DNA from: Plenodomus lindquistii
Taxonomy: Eukaryota > Ascomycota > Dothideomycetes > Pleosporales > Leptosphaeriaceae
Direction of reading: 5' to 3'
Assembly: GCA_025504975.1 (NCBI GenBank)
Contig: JANUWI010000004.1
Coordinates: 2,232,001 to 2,296,000 of the forward strand
DNA length: 64,000 nt
The notes under the pieces: model-generated
What the model saw: only the letters and a program-made list of their open reading frames with translations
Database searches by the model: none
What the model was told of the DNA's origin: nothing
Translations under genes and position numbers: made by a program
Part shown: piece by piece, positions 1 to 12,095 of the stretch
Layout of the letters: each line of letters starts with the position of its first letter
Numbering within the stretch: position 1 is the first letter of the stretch

Positions 1-570
1 GCTCGCCGGGCTCCTTTCGCGAGCTCAGGAAGCTCCAGCGGGGGGCTTTATAGTAAAAGCAGCCCACCTCCGCTGCATGGCCCGTGCGCTGTCGACTTGT
101 TTGGCCCTGCAGACAAAGAGCGCGAGCAAGGCGCGACTCTGCATTCATGTCCGCCTGCTCAGGCCACGACATGGGTATGCGTCGTAAGTCCTGTTCCATC
201 ACGCATCGTTGACGTTTGCCAGTCCATGAGCTTGATGCAAACATCTAGGCAGCGAATGTCCTCGACGTGCTCATGAGCTGCAGGCAACAAAGGTGCAGTC
301 ACCAACACGAAGCTCTGGCTCAAACGGCCATCTTGCTCGAGACTCGTTGTCATCAACGAGTATATCATTTGCTCACCAACTCTCGATGGCTCGACATTGC
401 TGCTGTTCATCGATCGAGTCATCCACTCCGAAATGACTTCATTCCCAAGCACTCGCAAGACGTAGCAAGACGTAACGCGTACCAAACTACCAATCTATCG
501 TGTCTACAGCCCCATTATGAATTACGCCGCATGCCATGCCCATCCTACCATCCCAAACAGATCAAGACGC
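1..570. other. Left edge, no supported gene
   Basis: This stretch lies downstream of ATG26 and probably holds its 3' UTR. A short open frame on the minus strand (148 to the edge) starts with ATG and runs out of the window. It could be the first exon of a neighbour, but nothing in its sequence is recognisable. I see no RNA gene or repeat. Confidence 0.4.
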
Positions 571-3500
571 TCAAGTTCTATATGCAGATTCCGAGTTGCG
601 CTTCTGAGTGCCCTTCAACACCGCGCTGCCTAAAACTAAAGATCCCCCGCCAGTCGTCGACGCATCCTGACTCATACCAGCTATTGGCTGTTGCACTTCA
701 AACGGATGCGGTACGTCAATCTCCTCGCCCTCCTCCACCATGGTCCAGTCTTCTTCGAACTCTTCTGACTGGTCTCCATCTATCTTGGCGTGCTTCTTGA
801 TGAGCGATCGGGCTCGATCCAGCTCGCGGTAGATCGTTTGAATGGCTACCTGGGTGCCATTGTCCTGATACGCATTAATATAGGTCTTTATTGGTCACAC
901 TGAGTAGCCTTACCTTGCGGATCTTCTGTCCTAGTACCTTCGCCTTGACTATCATGCGCTGGCTGTTGGTGACTTCCCACAACGCGCGACTAAACACGCT
1001 CGTGTTGACTTTCTTGAGCCACACTCCAACGCCCATATCTTCGACACGCTGCGCAAAGAAGTATTGGTCTCCGAAGAAAGGCTTGATGATCGTCGGAATA
1101 CCCGCTCGAAGACTGGCACCCGTCGTACCTGAACCGCCGTGATGGACTGCTGCATCCATCTGCCTGAACAGCCAATCATGGGGCGCCGACTGAATCTGAA
1201 AGATCTCTGGTGGGAGAGGAATCTCCGGCTTTGAGGCGTCCTTGGTCTCCAAACGATCAGACCAGCCTTTAGACAGAACGCATCGTACATCTGCCTTTAA
1301 CACTGAGTCGACAACCGTCTTCGTAAGAGCGGCAGGGTCGTCAATGACTATAGAGCCAAAGCCAACATATACCAGCTTCTTCCCGTCTTTTCGTGCCTTG
1401 TCCATGAATGCTAGTAGGTCTGCAGGCGGCTCGTAAAGATCCGCCTCGTCCAAGAACCAGTACCCTGTTACTCGAACCCAATCCGGCCAGTCTAGGGGTG
1501 GAGGTACAACGTGTGGGCTGAAGTTGTACAAGAATGGCCGCAAGCTCGCTTGCATCTTGCTTTGAGTTGTGTTCTGAAGGCCAAGCTCGCGTCGTCGCCA
1601 CCTGTTGATCTGTCCAGATATGGCTGTCCAGAAGATAGTATCAAAGGTGATGTACGTGATGCTGTTGTAGCCACCACCCATCTTCTTTTCGAGGACAGAG
1701 AATGCATGTGGATAAGCACGAGTACGGGTCCAGGGCATCGTGAAGGCGCGGAAGTACGGGATTTCGAGGGCCTCTGCAATGTGAATACCGGCCATGGTAC
1801 TTGGGCTCTCAATGAGGACATCAGCTCCCTGGCATGCACGCCACGACGAGCTGCACACGTCATCAAGCCATCCACGGAACTTGGAATTGGCCTCTTTCAT
1901 GAAGTTGTACGTGAACATGCCGTGCTCTACGCAGATCCTCATGAGTTCTGCGGGGTTACCATCGACAGGCGCAAAATCGATCCCATGTTTCCGTACCCAC
2001 GGCTCGAACTCCGCGTGTGTTGCAATTCGTGGTTTGTGTCCCTCTTTCAGAAGTTCCTTGCAGAGCGCAATGTATGGCTGCACGTCACCCCGGGATCCGA
2101 TTGTGAGGCAAACGATGGTCAGCGGCTCCGAGGGCTTGAAGTCGACAAAAGATGCGAGTGGGTCGTCGAATATGAGAGGTATACGATCGTGCTCCGCCGC
2201 GCGTACGATCTCCGAGACATTGGCCGGCTTGTCTGCGTCGTTGTTTTCTCGAGCTTGTTGGAGGAGGTCGTGTTCGGCCTTGGCGGCCTCGTCGTCGCTA
2301 TCGACTCCAGAAGATGACGACTGATCGTCTTCGAGATACTTTGTGTTTTCCAGGATACGGAGTACCGTTATCGCACATTCGTCACGATATTCTGCCTTGC
2401 CAAACTCAAAAAACAACTCTTCGTGACCTCTGATCACGATAGCAAGGCCATAGTACCCAAGTCGAAAGCCCTTCTCCTTATTGACATTCTCGATGTCCTT
2501 CATTGGCAAGATGATCTAAGTATCGTTAGAGTTCTGCACATGCGATAGCCTATGTGCAACATACCTTCGTCTTGGAAGTGGGCATCAGGCTGCGGAAACA
2601 GAAGTACCGCCCGCTAATGTAGATCTTGCCATAGTTGGGCAGCACTCGCTGGAGCGACGCAAAGAAGGAGGATTGGAGCACCTCGTCTTCTCGGAACGCA
2701 AAGTGCTCGCGAAAGTTGTCGGCTGCCTTTGCTGCATCTTCATCGTCTTCGTATACGTTCACCTGATCACCAGTCTCTAGGCCTTCTGCAGTATTGTAAT
2801 GCTTGCGACCACCTGCTAACATTCCGGACACTTTCTCATAATAGCCCATTGACTCGGTTGCAAGCAGGTTGCCCATCTTCTTCGATCTAGTACGCAGAAA
2901 GCCCGCTAGACCAGATGCCTTCTGTAGGGGGTATGACGCAATGTCCTGGAGCGCAGAAGAGGAACCCGACAACCGTGGGGCGCCGCTAGCATCTGTATCG
3001 TACTCTCCCTCAGGTGCACCAAGTGAAAGTGGGGCGTTGCTAGGACTTGTTGCGGCGTGTGAAGCTTTGGGTTTGGTAGGTCGCAGCGCAGACGAACGCG
3101 TTGTATCTTGTGAATACGTCGACAGATTCGCGCCGTCGGGAGAAGCGTTTGGTGAAGTGATCGCAGGCGCGCGGAAGAGATCAGAGCGGTTGAGTATCTG
3201 GGAAGCAGATGCAGCACTCTCATCCATTGACTGAACGGCAGCAGACGATTCTGTACCTGGGTCGAGTGAAAGAGTCGCAGAATCCGAATCCGTTGCTCGG
3301 GGTGACATGGGTGGCCGATCCCCAACGTGGCTCTTTGCTGCCTGGTCGTGACGACTTCCACTAAAGCTTCGCCGGACTTCATGGCTTGGACGTCGTACTT
3401 CATGGCTTGGGCGTCGGAGGGTACGGCCAGCGTCCATGCTGCGACGCACATCCCAGCTTTTCCTGTTTGCATCGATGCTTGAGCGCGCAAACACATCACT

Positions 3501-5144
3501 TGAACTTGACCTTCCAACGTGCGGTGCGGGTAATGGTGATAACGTGGCTCGGACGTTTTCCGTGATGCGTGGTGCCTCGTTAGGACCACCTGTAGATGCC
3601 GTAGAATCGCTGTCGGGATGACCTAGCACTGGTGGCCCAGGTGCGGACGCTCTCCGCTCGGCAGACTTTTGTGCTATTTGGTGATGCTCGTTGTCATTGA
3701 TCATGATCCGTAAAACATTAAGCGCGTCTTGTCCGTTTGTAAAGAATGAGAAGAAGTACTGTTTCGTGTCAGTCAGGTTGGCTGCAAGAGGCGGAACACC
3801 ACAAACCTCATCGATCGCGAACGTTTCGTCGTTGTCAATCACACGGACTTTGGCTGTGTCGGCAAAATCTAGTATGGAACTCTCCTCTATTTCAAGCACG
3901 TTCTGAATGGGCAGCGATATCTTCACACTATTGCCCTCGTTGTGGGTACGGAAGATGACTTTCTGAATCGACTTGACCCACTCTTTGGCGCTGGCTACGC
4001 TGTCAGCCTTGAATTGGTACGTCCTTTCGTCAGTCGTCACGACGAAACTGGTTTCTTCATCGCCCTTTCGCTTGGGCTCTAGGACGTCGGCCGACACCGC
4101 ATACTGTAGGTTGATGCGGTTGCGTGGGAAGTAGAGTTCTGCCGGGTTGGTGTAGTAGGCTAGGACATCACCACGCAGAATAAACCAGTACCGGTTGTAT
4201 TTGGACCGACCGCGCTTTGACAGGTAGCCTGTTTTGCTAACATCGTGCTAGATAAATTAGCGGAGACCCTGCAGCAGAGGCAACCAGATTCCACTTACAT
4301 GCTTCTTCGGTATGTATGCGTAAAAGCAGATATGCTTCTGCGTGATGTACATGTAGCCATGCAACAATATACTCTGTAACAGCCAGCAGGGATACTCCGA
4401 GATGACCTCTTCCTCCTGCTCGAATTCAAAGATCTGCTGGATCCTCTGTGCAAGACTCAAAGATGCCCTGCCTTTCGCAGTAGCGACAGAGCTTCCCTGT
4501 CGAGTCTTCCGCGCTGCACTGCGGCCTTTTTCTACATGAAGTCCCTCGCCCGGCCTAGCGCTAGCCTTGGATATGGGGGGCGACGAGTTTGGCGGCGCGG
4601 TGAGATCATCAGGCGAAGGCCGCGGGGGGAGGAACTGCGACGACGACATCTGGTCGCCGCTCTGGCCGTCTGAGCGTGTGTCCTTTCGGCTCGCCATTTT
4701 CAGCTTGGGCAGTGATCGCAGGAGCTTGTTCTCCGACAACGCCCGTCGATGTTTTGTCTTATCCGTCCTTCCATCCTGCATATCTGGAGATTTTTGAAAG
4801 TCGTTCGCGGAGCTCAGGCGGCTCAGTCTTGCGGCGCCGTCTAGGCTGTGATATTGCACTTTGGGCTTGCCGTCGTCGTCGCTGTCTCCAGAGTCGACCT
4901 CCTGCATGGTGCCCAGATCGGTCTGTGACTGCTGGCCGGCACGGGCTATCATGGAGAAAATAGACTGGTTCATCGACATGGTGTTGTTGCCTTTGGGCGC
5001 CGTAACGTCCTCGTCTGCATCGTCCCCGTCCTTGAAGCGCTCCGGCATGTCCAGCGACACGCCCCGCATCGGCCTCTTGCCATCTCGAAGTTTCTTCGTC
5101 AGTCTTCGACCGGTTCTGTCGCTCCCTCGATCTTGGGATGCCAT
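571..5144 (-). CDS. ATG26: UDP-glucose:sterol 3-beta-glucosyltransferase Atg26
   Basis: This enzyme transfers glucose from UDP-glucose to ergosterol; in some fungi it is needed for pexophagy. Four exons (4299-5144, 2565-4247, 914-2515, 571-864) join in frame to 1474 aa, close to the family length. Order: disordered N-terminus; first GRAM half near residues 232-282; PH domain from about 285 (GYLSKRGR, then YWFILRGD); long Ser-rich linker; second GRAM domain near 790-880, crossing intron 2; glycosyltransferase N-lobe from about 974 (TIGSRGDVQPY); and the UGT donor site near 1300-1350 (HHGGSGTTG). Introns are 49-51 bp. The ATG at 5144 is the first in frame. GRAM-PH-GRAM is the membrane-lipid targeting module of the family. 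The gene is followed on the same strand by an unexplained edge region and preceded by PEP4. Confidence 0.95.
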
Positions 5145-5950
5145 GTTGCGCGCGGGTGTGGTGGCAGTGGCTGGGCCGTTGGAGGCCGCCAGAAATCAAG
5201 GTGCCGTGGTGATCAAAGAAGCTTAGGCTGGAGCTGGAGCAGATTCGGTGTTGTGGTGTAAGGTCAACTAGACACTGCTTCAGGCAGTCACTGATACTCG
5301 TCGTCACATATTGGAGGGCTGGGCCAAAGATGTGACGCGCCCGCTGACTGAAGATACACGAGATGCGGTCAGTAGCGTGGCACATGCACCGTAACTGTCG
5401 GCGCGGATTGGCGGCATGATAAGGGTGCCACAGCCGCAGGCACCCACAGCGCCTCGCCTCATCTCTGGTCAAGAGAGCTTACTCGTTTTCGAGTCCCACG
5501 GATTAAACTACTACTACGGTACATTGTCTCGCATGCTTCTTGCCGTCTACAGCACTACATGAGCTCCGCCTGGCTAAGACGTCATTCGCTCCCGCTCCTT
5601 CATATCGATAACCGTCTGGAAGGCGCCAGTCTCCGCCGTGTGGGTCTTGTCGCGTTGCTAGCTTGAGCGAGGCAGCAGCTTGTTGGGTCCATGCACATAC
5701 ATTTACTATACTTCTCAACGAATCGTTCATGCAGTCAATGACACGTCACAAGGCTTTTACACGAATAGGCTCATAGTTTCGACACGTGGTCGAGTTATGT
5801 TCATTACTATACATATAACCGTAGAACCGTAACACCAATCGCCCAAACCGTTCCTGCATAGGTACAATCTGAGGCCCAAAGATGCGACTTGCCAAGTGAC
5901 TATGCTAGTTCTCTCTGCAAGCAAGTGCAGAACATCTCAATGACGGGGCT
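5145..5950. other. Intergenic: ATG26 promoter and PEP4 3' region
   Basis: About 800 bp between the ATG26 start and the PEP4 stop. It contains only short chance frames. No repeat, tRNA or clear core promoter element was seen. Confidence 0.5.
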
Positions 5951-7320
5951 TTATGCGGACTTGCCCAGAGCAACGGCAGAGTTGCCGAGGTCGTAAACAG
6001 AGTACCACTTCCTCAGGAACGCATCACCAAGAATAGCGAGAGGTCCCACGGGCTCGGGGAAGTCCATACCCATGAAGGCAGAGATACACGATCCCTGGAC
6101 CTCCAGAATGTAGTCGAATGCGCTGATGGTGAAGTTGTGGCCGGTAAGAGTGAAAGTGAGGTCGGGCAGACTGTCACGCTTGTCACACTCAACAGAGTAT
6201 TGTCCGTTGAAACCCTTCTTAGCACCAATTTCCTTGTTCCTAGTAGTTATTAGCATTGCGATGTAACCGGCCCAGGTGGCGAGACTTACAGGAGCTCAGC
6301 GATGGTGGAAGGAAGAGCAATCAGGGATGTACCGGTATCCAGGATAACACCGGTGTTGTCCATCTCAGCAGTCTCCTTGCCGAAGGTGATTGCATCCAGA
6401 TCAACCTCCCAGTACGCCTTGCGTCTCAGGGGCAGTTTGACCAGCTTTCCGGTGTAGTGGCTCTCGTCAATACCACCAAAGGTAGCCACAGACTCCTGCT
6501 GCTCGTTGGTGTCACCGAGATAGAAAGCGAAAACAGGCTCGTCCAGCAGGCCCTGATCCAGCATGTTGTAGAAAGGGGGGACGATCTTATTGACACTGAT
6601 GGTATCGTAACCAAGACCCATGATGCCATCGAACCTGCCGAAGGCGAATGCAAGGCCGGGCTCAGAGGTAGCCTCAGCAAAGTCCTGGTTCTTGACCTTG
6701 AGGTCGCCAATCTGGAAAACATCGTTGGAGACGAAGCCGCTCAGCTCACCAGATCCGTAGCGAATCTCGAACGAAGTGCCGTTCTTCTTGTATGTTGACG
6801 ATGATGATGAATCATACTTGGTGTGGAGGTAGCAGGCGATGGAGTTGCACTCAGACGATGGAACCCAGAGGTTGGAGCTGCCGGTGTCGAGGACAACCTT
6901 GAAGGACTGTGGTGGCGTACCGAGCGAGATCTCGGAGAAGTCTAGATTGCGTCAGTATGATTGCCACACAGTAGGAGGGCTGCGGAGATGTGAAGACTTA
7001 CACTGTGCGTTGAGGAAGTTGCTGACAGGAACGGGGTGTGTGCCGTCAGCAATATAAGGAGCCTTGAAGACCTGCTCGATGTGGTTCGTGGGCTTGAAAC
7101 CAGACATGTACTTCTGGCTCAAGGCGCTAACTTGCTCCTGGATGGAAGCATGTTTCTGGATGTTGTCAGCATGCGCGTATCGTAGGGCATGCTATAGCAC
7201 ACGTGTTTGGGGCTGACTTACCAACTGTTCGTCGAGGGAGACCTTCTTCAAGGGCATCTTGTGCACGCCTGCCGAGGCAGTGCCAGCAGCTGCAGCTGCG
7301 AGCAGGATCGCCGACCTCAT
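5951..7320 (-). CDS. PEP4: Vacuolar aspartic protease (proteinase A / saccharopepsin)
   Basis: A pepsin-family (A1) endopeptidase that matures vacuolar hydrolases. Four exons (7222-7320, 7002-7155, 6290-6941, 5951-6239) give 397 aa, the usual length. Residues 1-17 form an Ala-rich signal peptide. A propeptide follows (KVSLDEQL, then KHASIQEQ). The two catalytic Asp motifs are VLDTGSSNLW and VILDTGTSLIA. The flap Tyr region, FGRFDGIMGLGYD and the C-terminal ILGDAFLRKWYSVYD block are all present. Two N-glycosylation sequons are visible (NGTS and NFT). Introns are 50-66 bp with standard borders. The absence of a long Ser/Thr C-terminal tail and the presence of a propeptide favour the vacuolar enzyme over secreted pepsins. 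It lies directly upstream of ATG26 on the same strand. Confidence 0.95.
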
Positions 7321-7706
7321 GATGTCGGATTATGCGATGTTCTACGATGAAATGTGTGTATGGATGAACGACAAACGGATGGGAGAGGTGTGGGATTGTG
7401 ATGGGATGGGGGAGGCGAGGAGTGGTGTTGTGAATGGGGAAGCTGGTGGCTGGGGGAAGCTTGGGGCCGAGTGGTCGTCATGCGTCAGCTCCACTGCTGT
7501 GCCTGGAGTGGCACGTGCGGACCTCTAAACGTCTTGGCGCCCATATCCCTGCTGCTTTGAGCTTTCCGCTTACAGCCTGGCCTATCAGGCTCACGCGACC
7601 GCACTATGGTGGCGTGGCAGGTCACCGGCACTGTTAGTGCATCTCATCGACTTTGCTACGGGCGAAGTGCAGTTGTGTATCTGCATAACATCGGGGCTAT
7701 CTAGGT
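7321..7706. other. Intergenic: PEP4 promoter
   Basis: This is the upstream region of PEP4 and the 3' region of the next minus-strand gene. The first 120 bp are G-rich on the plus strand (pyrimidine-rich on the PEP4 sense strand), typical of a fungal 5' leader. Nothing else was seen. Confidence 0.4.
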
Positions 7707-8746
7707 TTATACAACAGCATCTGGATCATCCGTATATTCTGGTGCCTGGGCAAGAGTCGCCTCCTGTGCTCTTCGCACGGCCTCCAAGTCCGCCGCCCAC
7801 AAAGCAGAGCTCACCGCAGCTGTCATGAGGAAGAACATACTGAATGGTGGAACAAGCTGTAGGAACAGGTAAACAGTGCCATACCTGTTGGGTTTTACAT
7901 TAGCGATGCACGGTAGTGTTGATTCGAATGGTCTTACCACGTGTATTGCCATCGTCGCTTCGAGATGACGGCGTTTCTCTGCTTGCGATCATAGCCCAGA
8001 AGCTGGAAATATCTCCAGTGTTGAAAGGGACCAGCGCGATAACCCGTGAGCAGCAGGAACATGGGTACGCCTACGTAGGGTACGAAGTTGAGCGGAAGCA
8101 GAATGACGAACTCTGCAATCTGGCGGAAGGAAAAAGGCGCATAGACGGCTGTACGCGTAGGCTTGCCCAGCCGACGCACCGGATCGTTGAGTGCATCTTC
8201 GGTAATGGGACGGTGTGGCCGTATCAAGTCATCGTATCCCTTGTAGATCATGACAGCGTCGAAGATATCCACCTGAGCTTCATCCTGATGGAAGTCAGCA
8301 GATGAAGCCTTTATAGCTCGTCCCCCATATGAGACTCCCCGATCTCATCATGCTTACCACGAGAAAAGACTCGAAGAGCAGGGCTACCACAGCCGCCCCC
8401 TCTCCCAGCACCAGAAATGTCCCGTTCACCCACGCACTGCCGGTCTTGTGAAACAAGGCGAGAAAGGCGACCTGCGGCAGAAAAGTCCACAGGAACAGGT
8501 TGAGAAGGACGAATGTGCTGAGTAGGAACGCAGGTAGTAGCCGTGCCTTCAGCAGCGGGTAGAGGAATGGATGCGCAACGAAGAAGATGACACCCTGGTT
8601 CCTGTCAGCATGTATATTTGCTATTTGTAGTGGTCTTTTAAGTGTACCTTGATGAGGTATGTCGCCGCAACTACATTATCCCATGTTGGCCGCACGACGA
8701 CTCTTGGGACGTTATGCAAAGCTGTCCGAAGCCCTGGTTGCGACAT
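7707..8746 (-). CDS. EI24/Rrt8-like integral membrane protein
   Basis: Four exons (8648-8746, 8358-8594, 7938-8284, 7707-7884) give 286 aa. Hydrophobic segments include VIFFVAHPFLYPLL, FLLSTFVLLNLFLW, FLVLGEGAAVVALLF, FVILLPLNFVPYVGV and LFLQLVPPFSMFFLM, so several membrane spans are likely. Signature stretches such as FSFRQIAEF, GYRAGPFQHWRYF and KRRWQYTWYG match the fungal family that includes the yeast outer-spore-wall and lipid-droplet proteins Rrt8, Lds1 and Lds2 (EI24-like fold). The precise role in filamentous fungi is not established. Intron 1 is 53 bp and intron 2 is 73 bp. The start at 8746 is the first ATG and gives a short cytosolic N-terminus. The gene diverges from the PLP enzyme to its right. 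Confidence 0.8.
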
Positions 8747-9121
8747 CGTGGTGTGTTGTCTGGGGGTTTGCAGGCAACTGCTTTGGAGCGCGAATGTAGC
8801 CGCGTTGCGCCTTGCCTAGGCATGACGCAACAGCCGCTTAACGTTATCGATTGCCCCCGCAGCCACATGTTCACCGTCGGGGAAAGCGCGACAGTCTCGC
8901 GACAGCTTCGAGAACACGCCCTGCCCTGCATGCCGGGAGCATTATGCATGGCGAAGGCTAGTCCCACACGCCCTACGGCTTCACATAGCGGTACTCTCCT
9001 TGACTTGCTTACTGCCAGTCCAGTTCCATAGAATTATTGATGAGTCTCGATCATCCAGTCTTAACATTGTCCAATTCATGTCTTTACTTCAACAGTCTCT
9101 CTAAATAAGATTAATATCATA
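8747..9121. promoter_or_regulatory. Divergent promoter region
   Basis: 375 bp shared by the Rrt8-like gene (minus) and the ammonia-lyase-like gene (plus). The last 100 bp before 9122 are AT-rich. No clear TATA box or repeat was seen. Confidence 0.4.
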
Positions 9122-10274
9122 ATGTTCCACAACCCCTCAGCCTCATCTTATACCTACACCGGGCCACCTCCCCCAACCGCCGTCTCAGCCTTCCACCGCA
9201 CCCTCCCCTCCTACTCCATCACCCCTCTGACCCCCCTTCCCTCTCTCGCCAAAGACTTGGGCGTCGCCCACGTCCTCCTCAAAGATGAATCCTCTCGCCT
9301 TGGCCTACCTGCCTTCAAGATCCTCGGCGCAAGCTGGGCAATCCACAAGTGCCTCGCCCTAAAATACAACCTGCCGCTCACCGCATCTCTTGAAGAACTC
9401 GGCGTTGCGGCGCGGAAAGATGGAGTAAAGCTCGTGACGTGCACAGAGGGCAATTGGGGCAGGGCTGTTGCGAGAATGACTAAGTACTTGGGGGTTGAGG
9501 CTGTGATCTTCGTGCCGGACTTCATGGATGAAGCGACGCAGAGGAAGATTGAGGGAGAGGGGGAGAAGACGAAGGTCATTGTTGTGAATGGGGATTATGA
9601 CTTTTCGATCAAAATGGCGAAAGAAGAGGCGAACAAGGGGGGGGTGCTGGTCATGGATGTTTCGTGGGATGGATATCAGGAGATCCCAGAGGTTTGTTCG
9701 CCGAGTCTGCTCCCGTTCTGATTATAAAGTTAATGCTCAACAGTGGGTGGTTGAGGGTTATACTACCATGCTCATCGAAGCCGATCAGCAGCTGCGAGAC
9801 ATGAAGATTGGACCTGTGACTCACGCGTTGGTTTCTGTGGGCGTTGGGTCGTGGGCACAGGCCGTGACTGCACATTACAAGGCCCAGTCAAGCTCGGCCA
9901 CCGTCATTGCAGTGGAGCCAGACACAGCAGCAAGTCTGAAAGCAAGCCTTGAAGCTGGAAAGATCACGCCGATTAGCACTGGGCATACCATCATGAATGG
10001 CATGAACTGTGGTACAACGTCGACAACAGCCTGGAAAGTCCTAAAAGAGGGTGTCGACCTGAGTGTTGCGGTTTCTGATTTTGATGTGCACCACGACCTA
10101 CAGTATCTGGATAATCAGGGTGTTAGAGTTGGTCCTTGCGGTGCTGCACCTTTAACCGCGCTGAAGCAGCTATGCAGGGAAAGCAAGAATATCACTAGGT
10201 TGAACAAGGAATCTGTAGTGATAATGTTCAGCACAGAGGGATCGCGGGACTACCTTGTCCCCTCAGGAACGTAA
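9122..10274 (+). CDS. Diaminopropionate ammonia-lyase-like PLP enzyme
   Basis: A fold-type II PLP enzyme of the threonine-dehydratase and diaminopropionate-ammonia-lyase group. The expected reaction is elimination of ammonia from 2,3-diaminopropionate or a similar amino acid. Two exons (9122-9691, 9744-10274; 52-bp intron) give 366 aa. The PLP lysine sits in LPAFKILGA. The substrate loop reads CTEGNWGRA where bacterial DpaL has an Asp-Gly-Asn-His motif. DVSWDGYQEIPEW matches the second conserved block. The glycine-rich phosphate loop is VGVGSWAQAV. The family assignment is firm, but the substrate is inferred. The first 270 bp use C-ending codons and the next 290 bp use G-ending codons. The stop lies only 24 bp from the stop of the convergent RED-like gene. 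Confidence 0.85.
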
Positions 10275-10298
10275 ATTTGCTACATTAACCGACGTATT

Positions 10299-12095
10299 TC
10301 AGCCCAAGGTCTTGGCCTTCTTCTCTTGCTGCATATATTTTGTTAGTCTAGTACACCTCTAGCACACTGTTTGAAGTCTTACCTGTCTCTCCATGACCTT
10401 GAGGACGTCGTCGGGATTGTTCTTGTCACCCTTCCTCTTCTTTCCACCTCTTTTCCGTTCTTTCTTTGGGCCCTTGGACCCTTCCTCTCCACCATCATCC
10501 CCTGCGGTACCGAGACCCTTCCATTGGCTGAACTTGACCTTTTCGCCTTCTCGCTCCATCTCCTCGGCGTCGTCGAATCGTGAAGCACCAAATCCGAGAT
10601 CCATGTCTTCCATGTCGCGATCGGAGGCTGCCAACTCTGCAGCACGCTTCTTGAGCCGCGCCTCTGTTGAGTTGGCATCGTTCGGGTCGGAAAGGTTCTG
10701 GAGCAGAGTCGAGCTTTCGTCAAGGTTGCGGACTTTGGCAAGCGCAGCTCGCACGGTAGCATCGGCCAAAGACACTCCAGATGGATCCTCGGAGGTTGTG
10801 CCACGGGAAGTCGAAGCGAAGTAGTTTCGCTTTGCAGGCGCTGTATTGCTTGTCGTTGAATCTGGCTTCTGCTCTGAGCTGTGTGAGACCAATTTCTCTT
10901 CTGAAGTTTGCTTCTGTAGAGGTTTCTTGTCGCCTCCTGCGCTTGGCACAGGAGCACTTGGTACTACCTGTTCCTCATCTGAATCGTCATCGTCGTCATT
11001 GTCGTCAAAGTCAGCAAGAGGGTTGTAAGTGGATCCCACGCCTTCGAAAATATCGTCATCTTCAGACTCCTCCTTCTTCGGCTCAGGCAAGTTGTGCATA
11101 TTTATCGGCTTTGTGACATCGTCCAAATCATGCCGCACCTCGGGCGCAACTTCCTCAACGACCTTTTGTTTCTTGATCTTTCGCTTCTCTTTACCGTCAG
11201 GTCCTGTGACTATCAGGACCTCGCGACCTTTCTCGTCCGTCTCAATCCGTGACGTTTCGCCTTGTGCGTTGACCTTGCGGAACCCAGGCCCTAGAGTGGG
11301 GTACCTCTTCTCGTGCTCAGCCGCTGCTGCTCGAGCAGCTTCCTCTCGTTGTCTTTTCAGCTCCTTCAGGATGTCGTTCCGACTACGCTTGACGCCGACG
11401 ACTGGAGGTGGGGTCGTCATCTTCACACCCTTCTTCTCGTTCTTATCGCGCGTGATCGGGCCCACGTCTTCCTCAGCCAGTTCATCGAAGGCGTCCTCTA
11501 CCTCTAGGGCTTCCTCCTCCTCAGCCTCTTCCACTTCCTTTTCCTTTTCCTGTTCATTGCGCAGTACATCCTCACCACGCCGTACTCTTTCGAGCAGCTT
11601 CCTGTCCAGGCCTTTGACCAGGTGGGTGGTGCCAACATCTCCACCGGTGATCTCCTGCACTTGCTTCTCGAAGGTCTCGCGGTCAATGTTCCCTTCCTTC
11701 ATAGACTCCTCTAGAGCCTTGATCCGCTGCACAATCTCATTGTTCTCCTCGTCGGTGCGCTCTTTCGTTCGGTCAATGTAACCGGCGGCGAGCTTGGTTC
11801 CTTTGGGCGCAGAGGTTCTCGCCTTTTTGTTGGGGTTGGCTTTGGCGTTTCGTTCAGCGAGCTGGCGTGCAAAGTCATTCTGTACAGAGCCCCGGCCTAC
11901 TTGACGACTGCACCACGGTCAGAAGCGATACGGTACATGCACATGGCGATAGACTTACGGTGTCATGGGAATGCTGGAATGCTTGCGCGCACCCAGCACC
12001 GCCTTGGACGTGCCTGTCGGCGGCGACTTCCCAGTGCCATCACCTTGCGGTCGCGGGGTATCGATGAGAAGGCGGCGAAATTGTGAGTTGTTCAT
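10299..12095 (-). CDS. RED/IK-like pre-mRNA splicing factor
   Basis: RED (IK) partners SMU1 in the spliceosome B complex; the fission yeast counterpart is Smu2. Three exons (11959-12095, 10383-11907, 10299-10328) give 563 aa. The N-terminus has the RED_N pattern: MNNSQFRRLL, SSIPMTPR, NDFARQLAER and GYIDRTKER, followed by EGNIDRETFEKQ and THLVKGLDRKLL. The middle is strongly charged, with acidic runs. The C-terminus is Lys-rich (KRKGDKNNPDDVLK) and ends in QEKKAKTLG from the 30-nt last exon. Introns are 51 and 54 bp. The nuclear role is inferred from the family. The start at 12095 was chosen because it gives the conserved MNNSQF N-terminus; the frame continues upstream but adds nothing conserved. 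Confidence 0.85.

Noticed and set aside
1..148. Edge open frame on the minus strand beginning with ATG
   Set aside because: Only 49 codons visible, no recognisable sequence; could be a neighbour's first exon but unsupported.
1511..2317. 268-codon plus-strand open frame
   Set aside because: Exactly antisense to the conserved glycosyltransferase exon of ATG26; no domain features of its own.
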